A stretch of 64,000 nt of DNA, from NCBI RefSeq assembly GCF_001610895.1, contig NZ_CP011273.1, forward strand, positions 2,852,001 to 2,916,000, in the 5' to 3' direction. The stretch is from Planctomyces sp. SH-PL62 (GTDB lineage Bacteria; Planctomycetota; Planctomycetia; Isosphaerales; Isosphaeraceae). The notes under the pieces were generated by a model, which was given only the letters and a program-made list of their open reading frames with translations, was not told the DNA's origin and searched no databases. Positions 17,906 through 25,989 of this stretch are shown one piece after another; the first letter of the stretch is position 1; every line of letters begins with the position of its first letter. Made by a program: the position numbers and the translations under genes.

Positions 17906-19081
17906 TCAGTCGAGGTGCGGCGGGGTCGCGGGGGAGGCCTCGACGGCGGGCGGGGCGATCGCGGCGAAGAGGTCGGCGGGCCAGGCCCCGACGCGCTCGA
18001 AGCCTTCGGGCGTGGGCTGCTTGAACTGGAGATAGGCGGTGTTGCGGCCGGTGGCGGTCCAGGTCGCCGCCTTGCCGTCGTCGCCCGCGGTGAAGACGCT
18101 GTATCCGGCCAGGCGGCAGTCCTCCAGGTCGACGTGGAGCGAGCCGCCGGGCGCGTGGCCCTGGGTGGCGATCAGGCCCGTCGACTTCCCCCCCATCTCG
18201 GGCTGCGTGAAATTCAGGGCCACGAGCCGGCATCGCGTCAGCTTCGCCCGGGTGCGACGGCCCGCGTACGACAGCGCCAGGGCGTTGTCCGGGTGGACGA
18301 GGGTGCAATCCTCGAAGACCGCGTGGGGGTGGTCCGGCGGGGCCTCTTCCGAGCCCCCGACCAGCACGGCGGCCGTATCGCCGACCCAGTCCAGGGCCAG
18401 GAAGTAGCACCGGCGGAAGAGGCTGGGCTCGTCGGGCCGGACCTTGGGATAGACGACGCCCCCGCCGAACGCGCGGCCGATCCCGACGCAATCCTCGACG
18501 ACCACGGTGAAGCCCTCGCCGCTCTTGTTCGTCAGGTCCCAGAAGAGGCCGGCGTCGCTCCCGGCGGCGTAGAGCCGGTGCAGGGCCCAACGGTCCCAGA
18601 CGATGCTGGAGAAGGTCTCGCGGTTGTTGCCGGTGGGCCAGTGCTTGTCCGAGGCCCGGATCGTGCTCCACCAGTCCCAGCTCTTGAAGCCGGCGGCCGG
18701 GTCGCCGGAGTCGATCAGCGCCCAGCCCTTCGCGCCGGAGCCGAGGGCGCCGTCGAAGTCGCAGACGATCGCGTTGTAGGCGCCGGCCGCTCCCTTCTTC
18801 GAGGGGGCCAGGTTGGCCTCGGCGTAGCTGTCCGGGCGGACGATCACGCGGTGGCCGCCGGCGTCGTCGGGGACGGCGTCGAGCCCGGCCTGGATCGTGC
18901 GGAAGGCGGTCGCCCACGTCTTGCCGTCGGAGCCGTCGCCGAGCTTCGAGACGTGGATCGTCGCCCCGACGCGGCCGGTAAAGCCGGCGGCCGAGGGGTC
19001 GGACGAGGCCGAGGCGGCGGGGACCGCGAGGACCGCGACCGCGACCGGGATCGAGAGGGACAGCATCCGGATGGGGGGCAT
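17906..19081 (-). CDS. Secreted right-handed beta-helix-type protein
   Basis: A 391-residue exported protein. Residues 1-30 form a signal peptide (MPPIRMLSLSIPVAVAVLAVPAASASS). The mature part opens with IHVSKLGDGSDGKTWATAFRTIQAGLDAVPDDAGG, the standard entry of pectate-lyase-like parallel beta-helix proteins. Repeating short strands with Asn/Asp/Cys follow (VVVEDCVGIG, AVFEDCTLVHPDNALALSYAG, VDLEDCRLAGYSVF). No catalytic residues can be assigned. It sits between a sensor kinase gene and a Gfo/Idh gene on the same strand, so a role in polysaccharide binding or cleavage is likely but inferred. Confidence 0.75.
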   Translation of the reverse strand: MPPIRMLSLSIPVAVAVLAVPAASASSDPSAAGFTGRVGATIHVSKLGDGSDGKTWATAFRTIQAGLDAVPDDAGGHRVIVRPDSYAEANLAPSKKGAAGAYNAIVCDFDGALGSGAKGWALIDSGDPAAGFKSWDWWSTIRASDKHWPTGNNRETFSSIVWDRWALHRLYAAGSDAGLFWDLTNKSGEGFTVVVEDCVGIGRAFGGGVVYPKVRPDEPSLFRRCYFLALDWVGDTAAVLVGGSEEAPPDHPHAVFEDCTLVHPDNALALSYAGRRTRAKLTRCRLVALNFTQPEMGGKSTGLIATQGHAPGGSLHVDLEDCRLAGYSVFTAGDDGKAATWTATGRNTAYLQFKQPTPEGFERVGAWPADLFAAIAPPAVEASPATPPHLD

Positions 19082-19151
19082 GGGGCGGACCTTCTGGATC
19101 GGGGAACGCAAGGAGACGAGACGGAGAGGGCGGTCGAGATCGAGGCCGGCT

Positions 19152-22100
19152 TCAACCGGCGGGTTTGCGGCTGACGGGGAGGACCACGCGGAAGCAGGCC
19201 CCTTCGCCGGGGACCGACTCGACCTCGATGCGCCCGCCGTGGTCGAGGACGATGCCGTGGGTGATGGAAAGGCCCAGGCCGGTCCCCTCGCCGGCGGACT
19301 TGGTGGTGAAGAAGGGGTCGAAGATCTGGGCCCGGACGTCGGGGGGCATGCCGCAGCCGTTGTCGCGGATCTCGACGCAGACCTGATCGCCCCGGACCTT
19401 CGCCTCCACGGTGATGCGGCCGTGCTCGCGCTGGGCGGCGTCGATGGCCTGCATGGCGTTGACCAGCAGGTTGAGGAAGACCTGGTTGAGCTGGGTCGGC
19501 GAGGCGACCACGGCGGGGACGTCCTCGGCCCGGACGATCACCTCCACGCCCCGGCGTTCGAGCCGCCCGCGGATCATCTCCAGCGCGGCGGAGATCGACT
19601 CGCGGAGGTCGACGGCGGAGCAGGCGTCGCGGTCGGCGCGGGCGAAGCCGCGCAGGTTGTGCACGATGTCGGCGACCCGCTTGGCCCCCTGGCGGGTGCT
19701 GTCGAGGATCTTGCCCAGGTTCGCCTTGATGTACCCCATGTCGTACTCCTCGTCGAGCCGGCGGATCTCCTCGGCGAGGTCGGGGCGGGCGGCGGCGATG
19801 GACTCCAGACAGGGCTCGTAGCAGGCGAGGACGTCGAGCACGGTCCGGACGTCGCGATCCAGCACGACGAGGTTGCTGGAGACGTAGGCCAGCGGGTTGT
19901 TGATCTCGTGGGCGACGCTGGCGCTGAGCATGCCGAGCGAGGCGAGCTTCTCCGACTGGACGACGCGGGCGTGCATCTGGCAGCGGTCGTTGAACTGGCC
20001 GATCTGCGCGCCGAGGATCGCGGCCAGGTCCAGCAGCTCGGGCTCTTCGCGGCGGTCGAACCGGCTGAAGAAGCCGAGGACGCCGATGCACTCGCCCCGG
20101 AGCATCACCGGGGCGCCGAAGGCGGAGCGGAGGCCGGCGGCCACGAGCCGATGGCAGAGCTCGCAGCTCTCGCCGTCGAGGCGGTCCAGGTCGGTGAGCC
20201 AGAGGGCCTTGCGGTCGGCCCAGACCCGGCCGGCCAGCGATTCGCCCGGCCCGAACGTCTTGGCCCGGACGGCCTCGTCGAGCCCCTCCGGGGCGGGCGT
20301 CGCCGGGTTCCGCCAGAGGCTCAGGCAGCGGACCTGATCGGCGGTCGCGTCGACCCGCCAGAGCACCCCCAGGTCCCAGTCCAGCGGCTCGCCCAGGGCC
20401 TTCAGGATCCTCGGGGCCGCCTCGGCGAGCGAGTCGGACTCGGCCAGGACCCGCGCGGCCGCGTACTGGACGGCCAGCCGAATCTCGGCGCACTTGCGGG
20501 CGGTGACGTCGTGGAAGACCACGAGCCCCCCGCGGATCGCCCCGCCGTCCTCCACCAGCGGGCGGGCGCTGATGAACAGGCAGCGGCCGTGCTGGAGGCT
20601 GGGATGGCCGAGCATCAGCTCGCAGGGCTCGGGGGACTCGCCCCGGATCGCCCGCGCCAGGGGGAGGTCCTCGGATCGGTACGGCCGATCGCCGTTGACG
20701 TCGTAGACGGGCTCGTCCGCCCGCCAGACCGAGCTCCCGACCCCGCTCTCCTCGCGGCCGAGAAGTTCGCGCGCGGCCGGGTTGATCACCAGCAGGCGGG
20801 CGTCCAGGTCGACGACGACGACCCCTTCCCCCATGCAGTCGAGGACCGATCGGAGGACGTCGGTCCGCTCGCGCAGGGCCGATTCGGACTTCGCAAGCTC
20901 CACGGCCCGGTGGTCGAGGCTCTCGTTGAGCCGACGGACCTCGCGGATCTGGTTGTACCAGGCCAGCGTCCGGCCGGCGTGGCTGGCCAGCGTCTCCAGC
21001 GGCCGGAGGTCGACCTGGCTCGGGTCCAGGACCTCGCGCACGGCCACCTGGAGCGTCCCCAGCACCTCATCGCCGCCGGCCAGGGGGAGGACGATCTGGC
21101 CCCGGAAGCCGGCCCTCGCCACAGCCTCGTGGTCGCAGGTCGGGTCCACGGTCGAGTCCGGGATGATCTCGACGCGGGCTTCGCGGGCCACCCGCGCCAG
21201 CACGTCCGGCCCATCGAGGGAGCGGACGGTGTCGGCGACGATGTGGCCCATGGTTCCGGCGCCCCGGACGCCCCGGATCACGCCGGCCTCGCGGTCGACC
21301 AGCGAGAGCATCGCCAGTTCGTAGCCCAGCCGCGAGCAGAACTCCAGCACCGAGTCGAACGTCCGGTCGAGGGTCCCCGAGTCGAGCCGGGAGGTCGAGA
21401 TCCGGAAGAACGCGTCGAGCAGGTCGCGGACCGCTTCCAGGTCCCGCGTCCGCTCGTGGATCCGGGCCTCCAGGTCGCCGTGCGACCGCGCGAGCTGCTC
21501 GGTCATCCGGGCGAAGCTCGATTCCAGGACGCCGATCTCGTCGTTCGAGGTGACGGCGATCGGCGTGTCGAGCCGGCCGTCGGCCACGGCCTCGGCGACG
21601 TCGGCCAGACGCCGGATCGGCCGGGTGTGCTGCCTCGCCAGGACGTACGACGCCGCCAGGCCCAGCGCCAGGATCGTGCCGCCGAGGGCCGCCAGCAGCC
21701 GCCGCAGCCGTCGCACCGGCGCGTACGCCTCGTCGGCGTCGATCCTGACGACCACCCCCCAGTCGGCGTAGTTCAGCGGCCGGTAGGCGGCGAGGACCGC
21801 GCGGCCGTCCCGATCGGTCGTCCGCATCAGGCCGCCTCGGCCGGCGATCGCCTCATCCATCGGGCGGCCCCGCGAGGTCGAGACCTCGGCCTCCGCGGGA
21901 TGCCGCCGGGGCGGGAACAACAGCCGGGTCGCCGCCCCCTCGCGCATCCCGATCAGCACGTCCCCGGTCTCGCCCAGCCACTGCGAGTCGGCCAGCGCCT
22001 CGACGACCCGGCCGAGGTCCACCAGCACGGCGATCCGGCCCAGGATGGCCCCGGCCCGGCCGCGGACGTCGGCCGTGAAGACGGCGACCCGACCGCCGTC

Positions 22101-22661
22101 GATCTTCACCGGGATCGCCGCGCGGGGAGGCTTGCCGGTATTCGGTTCACGGAGCCCGACCGGGATCGCGGCGACGTCCTCGGGGGGGCCGCTCGTCGCC
22201 AGGGCCTCGCCGTCGGGGCCCTCCAGGCGGATCGCCCGGAAGTCGCGCACGTTCTCGAGGAAGTCGTCCAGGGCCGCCTGAAGCTGGACGTCGGTCGCCG
22301 CGTCGTCGGCCTCCGGTCGGCCCCGGGCGTCGAGCAGGTTCCGCAGCCGGACCCGACCCGCGACCTGCTCCACCCGCTCCTCCTCGCGACGGAGGGCCGT
22401 CAGCAGGAGGGCCTGGCGATCGTCGGCGATCGCCGAGAGCCGCGCGTCGATCTGCTGGGCGACGATCTCGCCGACGTACCGATAGCCCGCCGTCGTCAGG
22501 GTCCCGCCGGTCAGGGCCACGAGGAACCCCACGAACAGCGCCTGCTTGGCCACGATCGACCGCTTCGGCCGCGCCGGCGGCGAGGCGGAGGGAGGCCGGG
22601 GCTCCGCCCCGGCGGGCGAGGGGTCCGGGCTCGATGCGGGGTCGCTCGTCATGATGGACAT
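19152..22661 (-). CDS. Large multi-domain membrane sensor histidine kinase
   Basis: A 1,169-residue kinase. Order: Pro-rich cytosolic start; TM1 about residues 37-58; an extracytoplasmic Cache-type sensor to about 315; TM2 about 320-342; HAMP about 343-395; a short coiled coil; a GAF-like domain about 425-570; PAS about 597-725; a second GAF about 730-890; HisKA with the phospho-acceptor His918 in SASVAHEINNPLAYVSSN; and an HATPase domain (NLLVNAMQAID, IRDNGCGMP, GTGLGLSITHGIV). The HEINNPL box is of the NtrB/ZraS-like type. No response regulator is adjacent. It starts 36 bp after the GH127 gene, so it is probably on its transcript. GGGAGGAAG precedes the ATG. Confidence 0.92.
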   Translation of the reverse strand: MSIMTSDPASSPDPSPAGAEPRPPSASPPARPKRSIVAKQALFVGFLVALTGGTLTTAGYRYVGEIVAQQIDARLSAIADDRQALLLTALRREEERVEQVAGRVRLRNLLDARGRPEADDAATDVQLQAALDDFLENVRDFRAIRLEGPDGEALATSGPPEDVAAIPVGLREPNTGKPPRAAIPVKIDGGRVAVFTADVRGRAGAILGRIAVLVDLGRVVEALADSQWLGETGDVLIGMREGAATRLLFPPRRHPAEAEVSTSRGRPMDEAIAGRGGLMRTTDRDGRAVLAAYRPLNYADWGVVVRIDADEAYAPVRRLRRLLAALGGTILALGLAASYVLARQHTRPIRRLADVAEAVADGRLDTPIAVTSNDEIGVLESSFARMTEQLARSHGDLEARIHERTRDLEAVRDLLDAFFRISTSRLDSGTLDRTFDSVLEFCSRLGYELAMLSLVDREAGVIRGVRGAGTMGHIVADTVRSLDGPDVLARVAREARVEIIPDSTVDPTCDHEAVARAGFRGQIVLPLAGGDEVLGTLQVAVREVLDPSQVDLRPLETLASHAGRTLAWYNQIREVRRLNESLDHRAVELAKSESALRERTDVLRSVLDCMGEGVVVVDLDARLLVINPAARELLGREESGVGSSVWRADEPVYDVNGDRPYRSEDLPLARAIRGESPEPCELMLGHPSLQHGRCLFISARPLVEDGGAIRGGLVVFHDVTARKCAEIRLAVQYAAARVLAESDSLAEAAPRILKALGEPLDWDLGVLWRVDATADQVRCLSLWRNPATPAPEGLDEAVRAKTFGPGESLAGRVWADRKALWLTDLDRLDGESCELCHRLVAAGLRSAFGAPVMLRGECIGVLGFFSRFDRREEPELLDLAAILGAQIGQFNDRCQMHARVVQSEKLASLGMLSASVAHEINNPLAYVSSNLVVLDRDVRTVLDVLACYEPCLESIAAARPDLAEEIRRLDEEYDMGYIKANLGKILDSTRQGAKRVADIVHNLRGFARADRDACSAVDLRESISAALEMIRGRLERRGVEVIVRAEDVPAVVASPTQLNQVFLNLLVNAMQAIDAAQREHGRITVEAKVRGDQVCVEIRDNGCGMPPDVRAQIFDPFFTTKSAGEGTGLGLSITHGIVLDHGGRIEVESVPGEGACFRVVLPVSRKPAG

Positions 22662-22697
22662 CCGGCTTCCTCCCGATCCGCCCGGCCGGGTCTCCGG

Positions 22698-24698
22698 TCA
22701 ATCCTTCAGAATCGGGAACTCGGCGACCCGCAGGTCGGTGCAGCCGTACGGGATCAGGTCGAGCGTCTCCAGCGGCGCGGCGCTCGCGACCGGGCTCCGG
22801 GGCGGCGGTGCGGCGGCCCCCCGCTCGATCCCCCAGCCTTCGAGCCGGCGGCCCCGGACCTCCGCCCGGATCTTCGCCCCTTCCGCCGAGAACGCCGGGG
22901 CGCCGGCGGCCGGCTGGACCTCGCGGAACGTCACCGCATCCTCGATGCGCTCCGGCGCGAGTTCCAGCGCGTAGTTCCAGGGGCCGGTCGGGCGGACCTC
23001 CCAGTCGGCGAAGTTCGGGTCGTCCCGGACCTTCGTCCACTCGGCCGCCACCGGCAGAGCGAAGACCAGGGGGCCGCGGAGGATCGCCGTCGAGCCGTCC
23101 TCGCCCCGGTACGCCCTCGCGAACGCCGGCAGCTCCAGGCGGATCGTCTTCGTGCCGCTCCACTCGGCGTCGAGCGCCCGGTAGCAGGCCGTCCGCTCGT
23201 CGCGGGCGACGTCCGCCGCGTCGCCCACCCGGAGCTTGCGGCCCCCGAGGGCGAACGGGGCCTCCGACGCCGTGATCGACGGCGTCCGCGACCACTCCGG
23301 GACCCGCAATTCCAGCGGGAACCGCATCGGCTCGGCGACCGTCACCGTGATCTCGACCGCGTCCCGGAACGGGTACTCCGTCGCGACCTCGACCCGCACC
23401 GGCTTCCCCCGGATCTCCGTCTCGACGACGCAAGGGGCGTAGGCGGCCACGGCCAGCCCCCCGCCCGGCGTCCTCATCCACAGGTGCGAGGCCAGCTTGG
23501 GCCAGCCCTGGTGGAAATTCGCCGTGCAGCAGCCGAAGTTGGGCTCCAGCCCGAAGAGGTTCGAATCCGGCCCGTTGGTCGCCCAGACGTGCTCCCCCTC
23601 CCGCGTGCAGAGCACCTGGTTGGCCTGCTGGTCGTATTGATGCGCCGACATGTCCTTCTTGAACGTCGCCGGCAGCGCGTTGTAGGCGATCCGCTCCAGC
23701 CGGTCCCCCAGCCGGGCGTCGCCCAGGATCGCGATCGCCTCCTCCAGAGAATACATGGCCTCCACGACCGTGCACAGCTCCGTCCCCTGCGAGGGGCTCC
23801 GGCCGGCGACGTGCTCGTCGCAGGTGAAGATCCCGGTCGCCTGGCCGTGATAGCGGTCCAGGACGTCCAGCATGTTGAAGACGGCGTCGCGGTCGCCGGC
23901 GTCTCCCGAGAGTCGCGAGCGGACCGGGCCGAACTTCCAGGCCATCGCCGTGTTGACGCCGTGGCTCAGCAGGTTGAATCCGTCGGTCGTCCGGCCGGTC
24001 AGGCGGTAGTCCTCGAACTGCGCCCGCCAGTCGTGCCCCTGGCCCAGGATCTTGCGGGCGAGGTCCAGCAGGAACGGTTCCGGGGCGCGGTCGTGGAGCG
24101 AATACAGGGCGACGGCGAAGTCGGCCGCGCGGACCTTGGCCCACTCGTAGAGCGGCGTCTCGTCGACGACCTGGTCGATCTTCCGGGCGCATTTCACCAG
24201 CGCGGGGACGATGCGGGGATCGCTGGTGGCCTCCTCGTACTGGAGAAACGCCTTGTAGAGCGGGAACAGCGGCCAGACGTCATAAGGCCGGTGCCTCTGG
24301 GAGTCGCCGATCGGGCCCAGCCAGCCGTCGGGTTGCTGGTGGTCCAGGATGTAGTCGATGAACCGCTTCGATCGGGCCTTCAGCGCCGGGTCGTCCAGGA
24401 GGTACGCCAGCGGGACGATCCCGTCGAGCCAGTACGGCACGCGCTCCCAGCCTTCGGCCTTGCCGCCGATCCAGGCGCTCTGCTTGATGTCGGGCCAAAA
24501 TTCGTCGAGCCGGCCGCCGAGCCCTTTCGCCTGGACTTCGAGCTGCGTCTTGAGCCACCCCGCCGGCCTGATCGCCCCGAGGGGGAGCGGCTCCAGCGCC
24601 CTCGGCTCGACCTTCGGCGCATCGGCGGCGACGGCGCAGGACGTCCAGATGAAACCTATCGCGACGAGCCAGGCGAGCGGGAGCCGAGGGCGAGTCAT
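22698..24698 (-). CDS. Secreted GH127-type beta-L-arabinofuranosidase
   Basis: A 666-residue glycoside hydrolase of the DUF1680/GH127 clan, known to release beta-L-arabinofuranose from plant glycoproteins and side chains. A signal peptide covers residues 1-24 (LPLAWLVAIGFIWTSCAVAADA). The (alpha/alpha)6 barrel follows. The zinc-site and nucleophile residues are visible: Glu and Cys in GTELCTVVEAM and the Cys pair in FGCCTANFHQGWPKL, matching the Glu-Cys-Cys-Cys site of the Bifidobacterium enzyme. A C-terminal beta-sandwich follows. It is downstream of maf by 128 bp and just upstream of the sensor kinase. Substrate preference within the clan cannot be decided. Confidence 0.88.
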   Translation of the reverse strand: MTRPRLPLAWLVAIGFIWTSCAVAADAPKVEPRALEPLPLGAIRPAGWLKTQLEVQAKGLGGRLDEFWPDIKQSAWIGGKAEGWERVPYWLDGIVPLAYLLDDPALKARSKRFIDYILDHQQPDGWLGPIGDSQRHRPYDVWPLFPLYKAFLQYEEATSDPRIVPALVKCARKIDQVVDETPLYEWAKVRAADFAVALYSLHDRAPEPFLLDLARKILGQGHDWRAQFEDYRLTGRTTDGFNLLSHGVNTAMAWKFGPVRSRLSGDAGDRDAVFNMLDVLDRYHGQATGIFTCDEHVAGRSPSQGTELCTVVEAMYSLEEAIAILGDARLGDRLERIAYNALPATFKKDMSAHQYDQQANQVLCTREGEHVWATNGPDSNLFGLEPNFGCCTANFHQGWPKLASHLWMRTPGGGLAVAAYAPCVVETEIRGKPVRVEVATEYPFRDAVEITVTVAEPMRFPLELRVPEWSRTPSITASEAPFALGGRKLRVGDAADVARDERTACYRALDAEWSGTKTIRLELPAFARAYRGEDGSTAILRGPLVFALPVAAEWTKVRDDPNFADWEVRPTGPWNYALELAPERIEDAVTFREVQPAAGAPAFSAEGAKIRAEVRGRRLEGWGIERGAAAPPPRSPVASAAPLETLDLIPYGCTDLRVAEFPILKD

Positions 24699-24826
24699 GG
24701 CGGGATGGTCCTCCCAGGCGACGCCGCGAGCGGTTTTCTTTTCGCGGCCTCGTCCATTTTAGCCCCACCGCCGTGGGCGACGCCAGGATGGCGCGGCAGC
24801 TCGGCGGGGCAGGGCGGCGGAGGCCG

Positions 24827-25405
24827 TCAGCCCAGCAGGGCCGGGTGCGCGGCCAGGAGCGCCGCGAGGCGTTCCATCGGCAGGCCGACGACGTTGGAGA
24901 AGCTGCCCCGGGCGACCGAGACGAAGGGGTCGCCGTCCTGGACGCCGTAGCCGCCGGATTTGCCCTCCCAGCGGCCCGAATCCAGGTAGGCGGCGCGCTC
25001 GGCGTCGGAGAGCGGGCGGAACCGGACCACGCTGATCTCGACCGCGCCCAGCCACTCGGGGCGGTCGCCGCGATGCAGGCAGAGGCCGGTGATGACGTCG
25101 GCGTCGCCCCCTTCCTGCAGGCGGATCATCCGCTCGGCGTCGTCGCGGTCGACCGGCTTGTTGAGGATCTCCCCCGCCACGGCGCAGACGGTGTCGGCCG
25201 CCAGGATCAGGCCCGAGCCCCGCCGCAAGGCCACCGCGCGAGCCTTCCGCCAGGCCAGGTCGGCCGCGTACGCCTCGGGCGACTCCCCCGCCGCCGGCCC
25301 CGGCTCGTCCACGTCCGACGGGTCCACCTCGATGTCGTAGCCCGCCTCCTCCAACAACTGCCGCCGCCTCGGCGACGCGCTCGCCAAAATCAACCCACGC
25401 TTCAT
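24827..25405 (-). CDS. maf: Maf-family nucleotide pyrophosphatase
   Basis: A 192-residue Maf/HAM1-like protein. Maf enzymes hydrolyse dTTP, UTP and modified nucleoside triphosphates and have been linked to septum formation. The signature SASPRRRQLLEEAG (residues 9-22) is at the N-terminus, then ADTVCAVAGEILNKP (catalytic Asp) and KSGGYGVQDG towards the end, all in family order. It is divergent from the blaI gene at 25557 across 151 bp and is the first gene of the minus-strand run that leads to GH127. Confidence 0.93.
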   Translation of the reverse strand: MKRGLILASASPRRRQLLEEAGYDIEVDPSDVDEPGPAAGESPEAYAADLAWRKARAVALRRGSGLILAADTVCAVAGEILNKPVDRDDAERMIRLQEGGDADVITGLCLHRGDRPEWLGAVEISVVRFRPLSDAERAAYLDSGRWEGKSGGYGVQDGDPFVSVARGSFSNVVGLPMERLAALLAAHPALLG

Positions 25406-25490
25406 CGCCTCGCAACCCCCCGGCCGTCCGGCCCTCGATCGGAATCCCCGCCCCGACCAGAATATTCCGCGAGGCCCCTCGAAGAACAGC

Positions 25491-25541
25491 TTGACCTGTC
25501 AGACGCCTTGTCTTATGATCCCGTTCAGACAACGTGTCTGA
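25491..25541 (+). promoter_or_regulatory. Promoter with two AGAC-N5-GTCT operators before blaI
   Basis: TTGACC (25491-25496), a 17-base spacer and TATGAT (25514-25519) make an almost ideal promoter. The spacer ends with the dyad AGACGCCTTGTCT (25501-25513), directly against the -10 box. A second dyad, AGACAACGTGTCT (25527-25539, extended to CAGAC/GTCTG), covers the expected transcription start. Their centres are 26 bp apart. BlaI/MecI repressors are dimers that bind such dyads in their own promoters, so autoregulation of the blaI-M56 unit is likely. Confidence 0.75.
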
Positions 25542-25556
25542 GGAGGAGGGAGGGAT

Positions 25557-25967
25557 ATGAAACGGAACGAGGTGGACGTGACGGAGGCCGAGCTGGCGCT
25601 CCTGTCGGCCCTGTGGGACCACGGGCCGGCGACGATCCGTCGGCTGGCGGAGCGGGTGTACGGCGAGGGGGGCCCTTCGACGTACGCCACGGTGCAGAAG
25701 CTGCTGGAGCGGCTGGAGCAGAAGCGTTGCGTGTCGCGGGACCGCCGCGAGAGCGTGCACGTCTTCGCCCCGGCCGTGGACCGGGGCGAGCTGATCGGCC
25801 GGCGGCTGCGGGCGGTGGCCGACGCCCTCTGCGGCGGGTCGTTCACGCCGATGTTGACCCATCTGGTCGAGGGGGAAGGGCTCTCCCCGGCCGATCGCGA
25901 CGAGCTGCGGTCGCTCATCGAGCGGCTCGATCGCGGCAAGAGCGGGAAGCGGACCCCAGGCGCCTGA
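25557..25967 (+). CDS. BlaI/MecI-family transcriptional repressor
   Basis: A 136-residue winged-helix repressor. The family pattern is complete: VTEAELALLSALWDHGPATIRRLAERVY (helices 1-2), STYATVQKLLERLEQKRCVSRDR (recognition helix and wing), then a C-terminal dimerisation region. In the classical system the repressor is cleaved after an M56 sensor protease is activated; the M56 gene follows here after 22 bp. GAGGAGGAGGGAGG precedes the ATG. No beta-lactamase gene is nearby, so the regulated process is probably cell-envelope or stress-related. Confidence 0.93.
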   Translation: MKRNEVDVTEAELALLSALWDHGPATIRRLAERVYGEGGPSTYATVQKLLERLEQKRCVSRDRRESVHVFAPAVDRGELIGRRLRAVADALCGGSFTPMLTHLVEGEGLSPADRDELRSLIERLDRGKSGKRTPGA

Positions 25968-25989
25968 ACTCGTCGACGGGAGTGACCCC

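Noticed and set aside
18897-24950. 2,017-residue plus-strand open frame opposite kinase, GH127 and beta-helix genes
   Set aside because: Arg/Asp/Pro-rich antisense shadow; the minus-strand proteins have clear domains.
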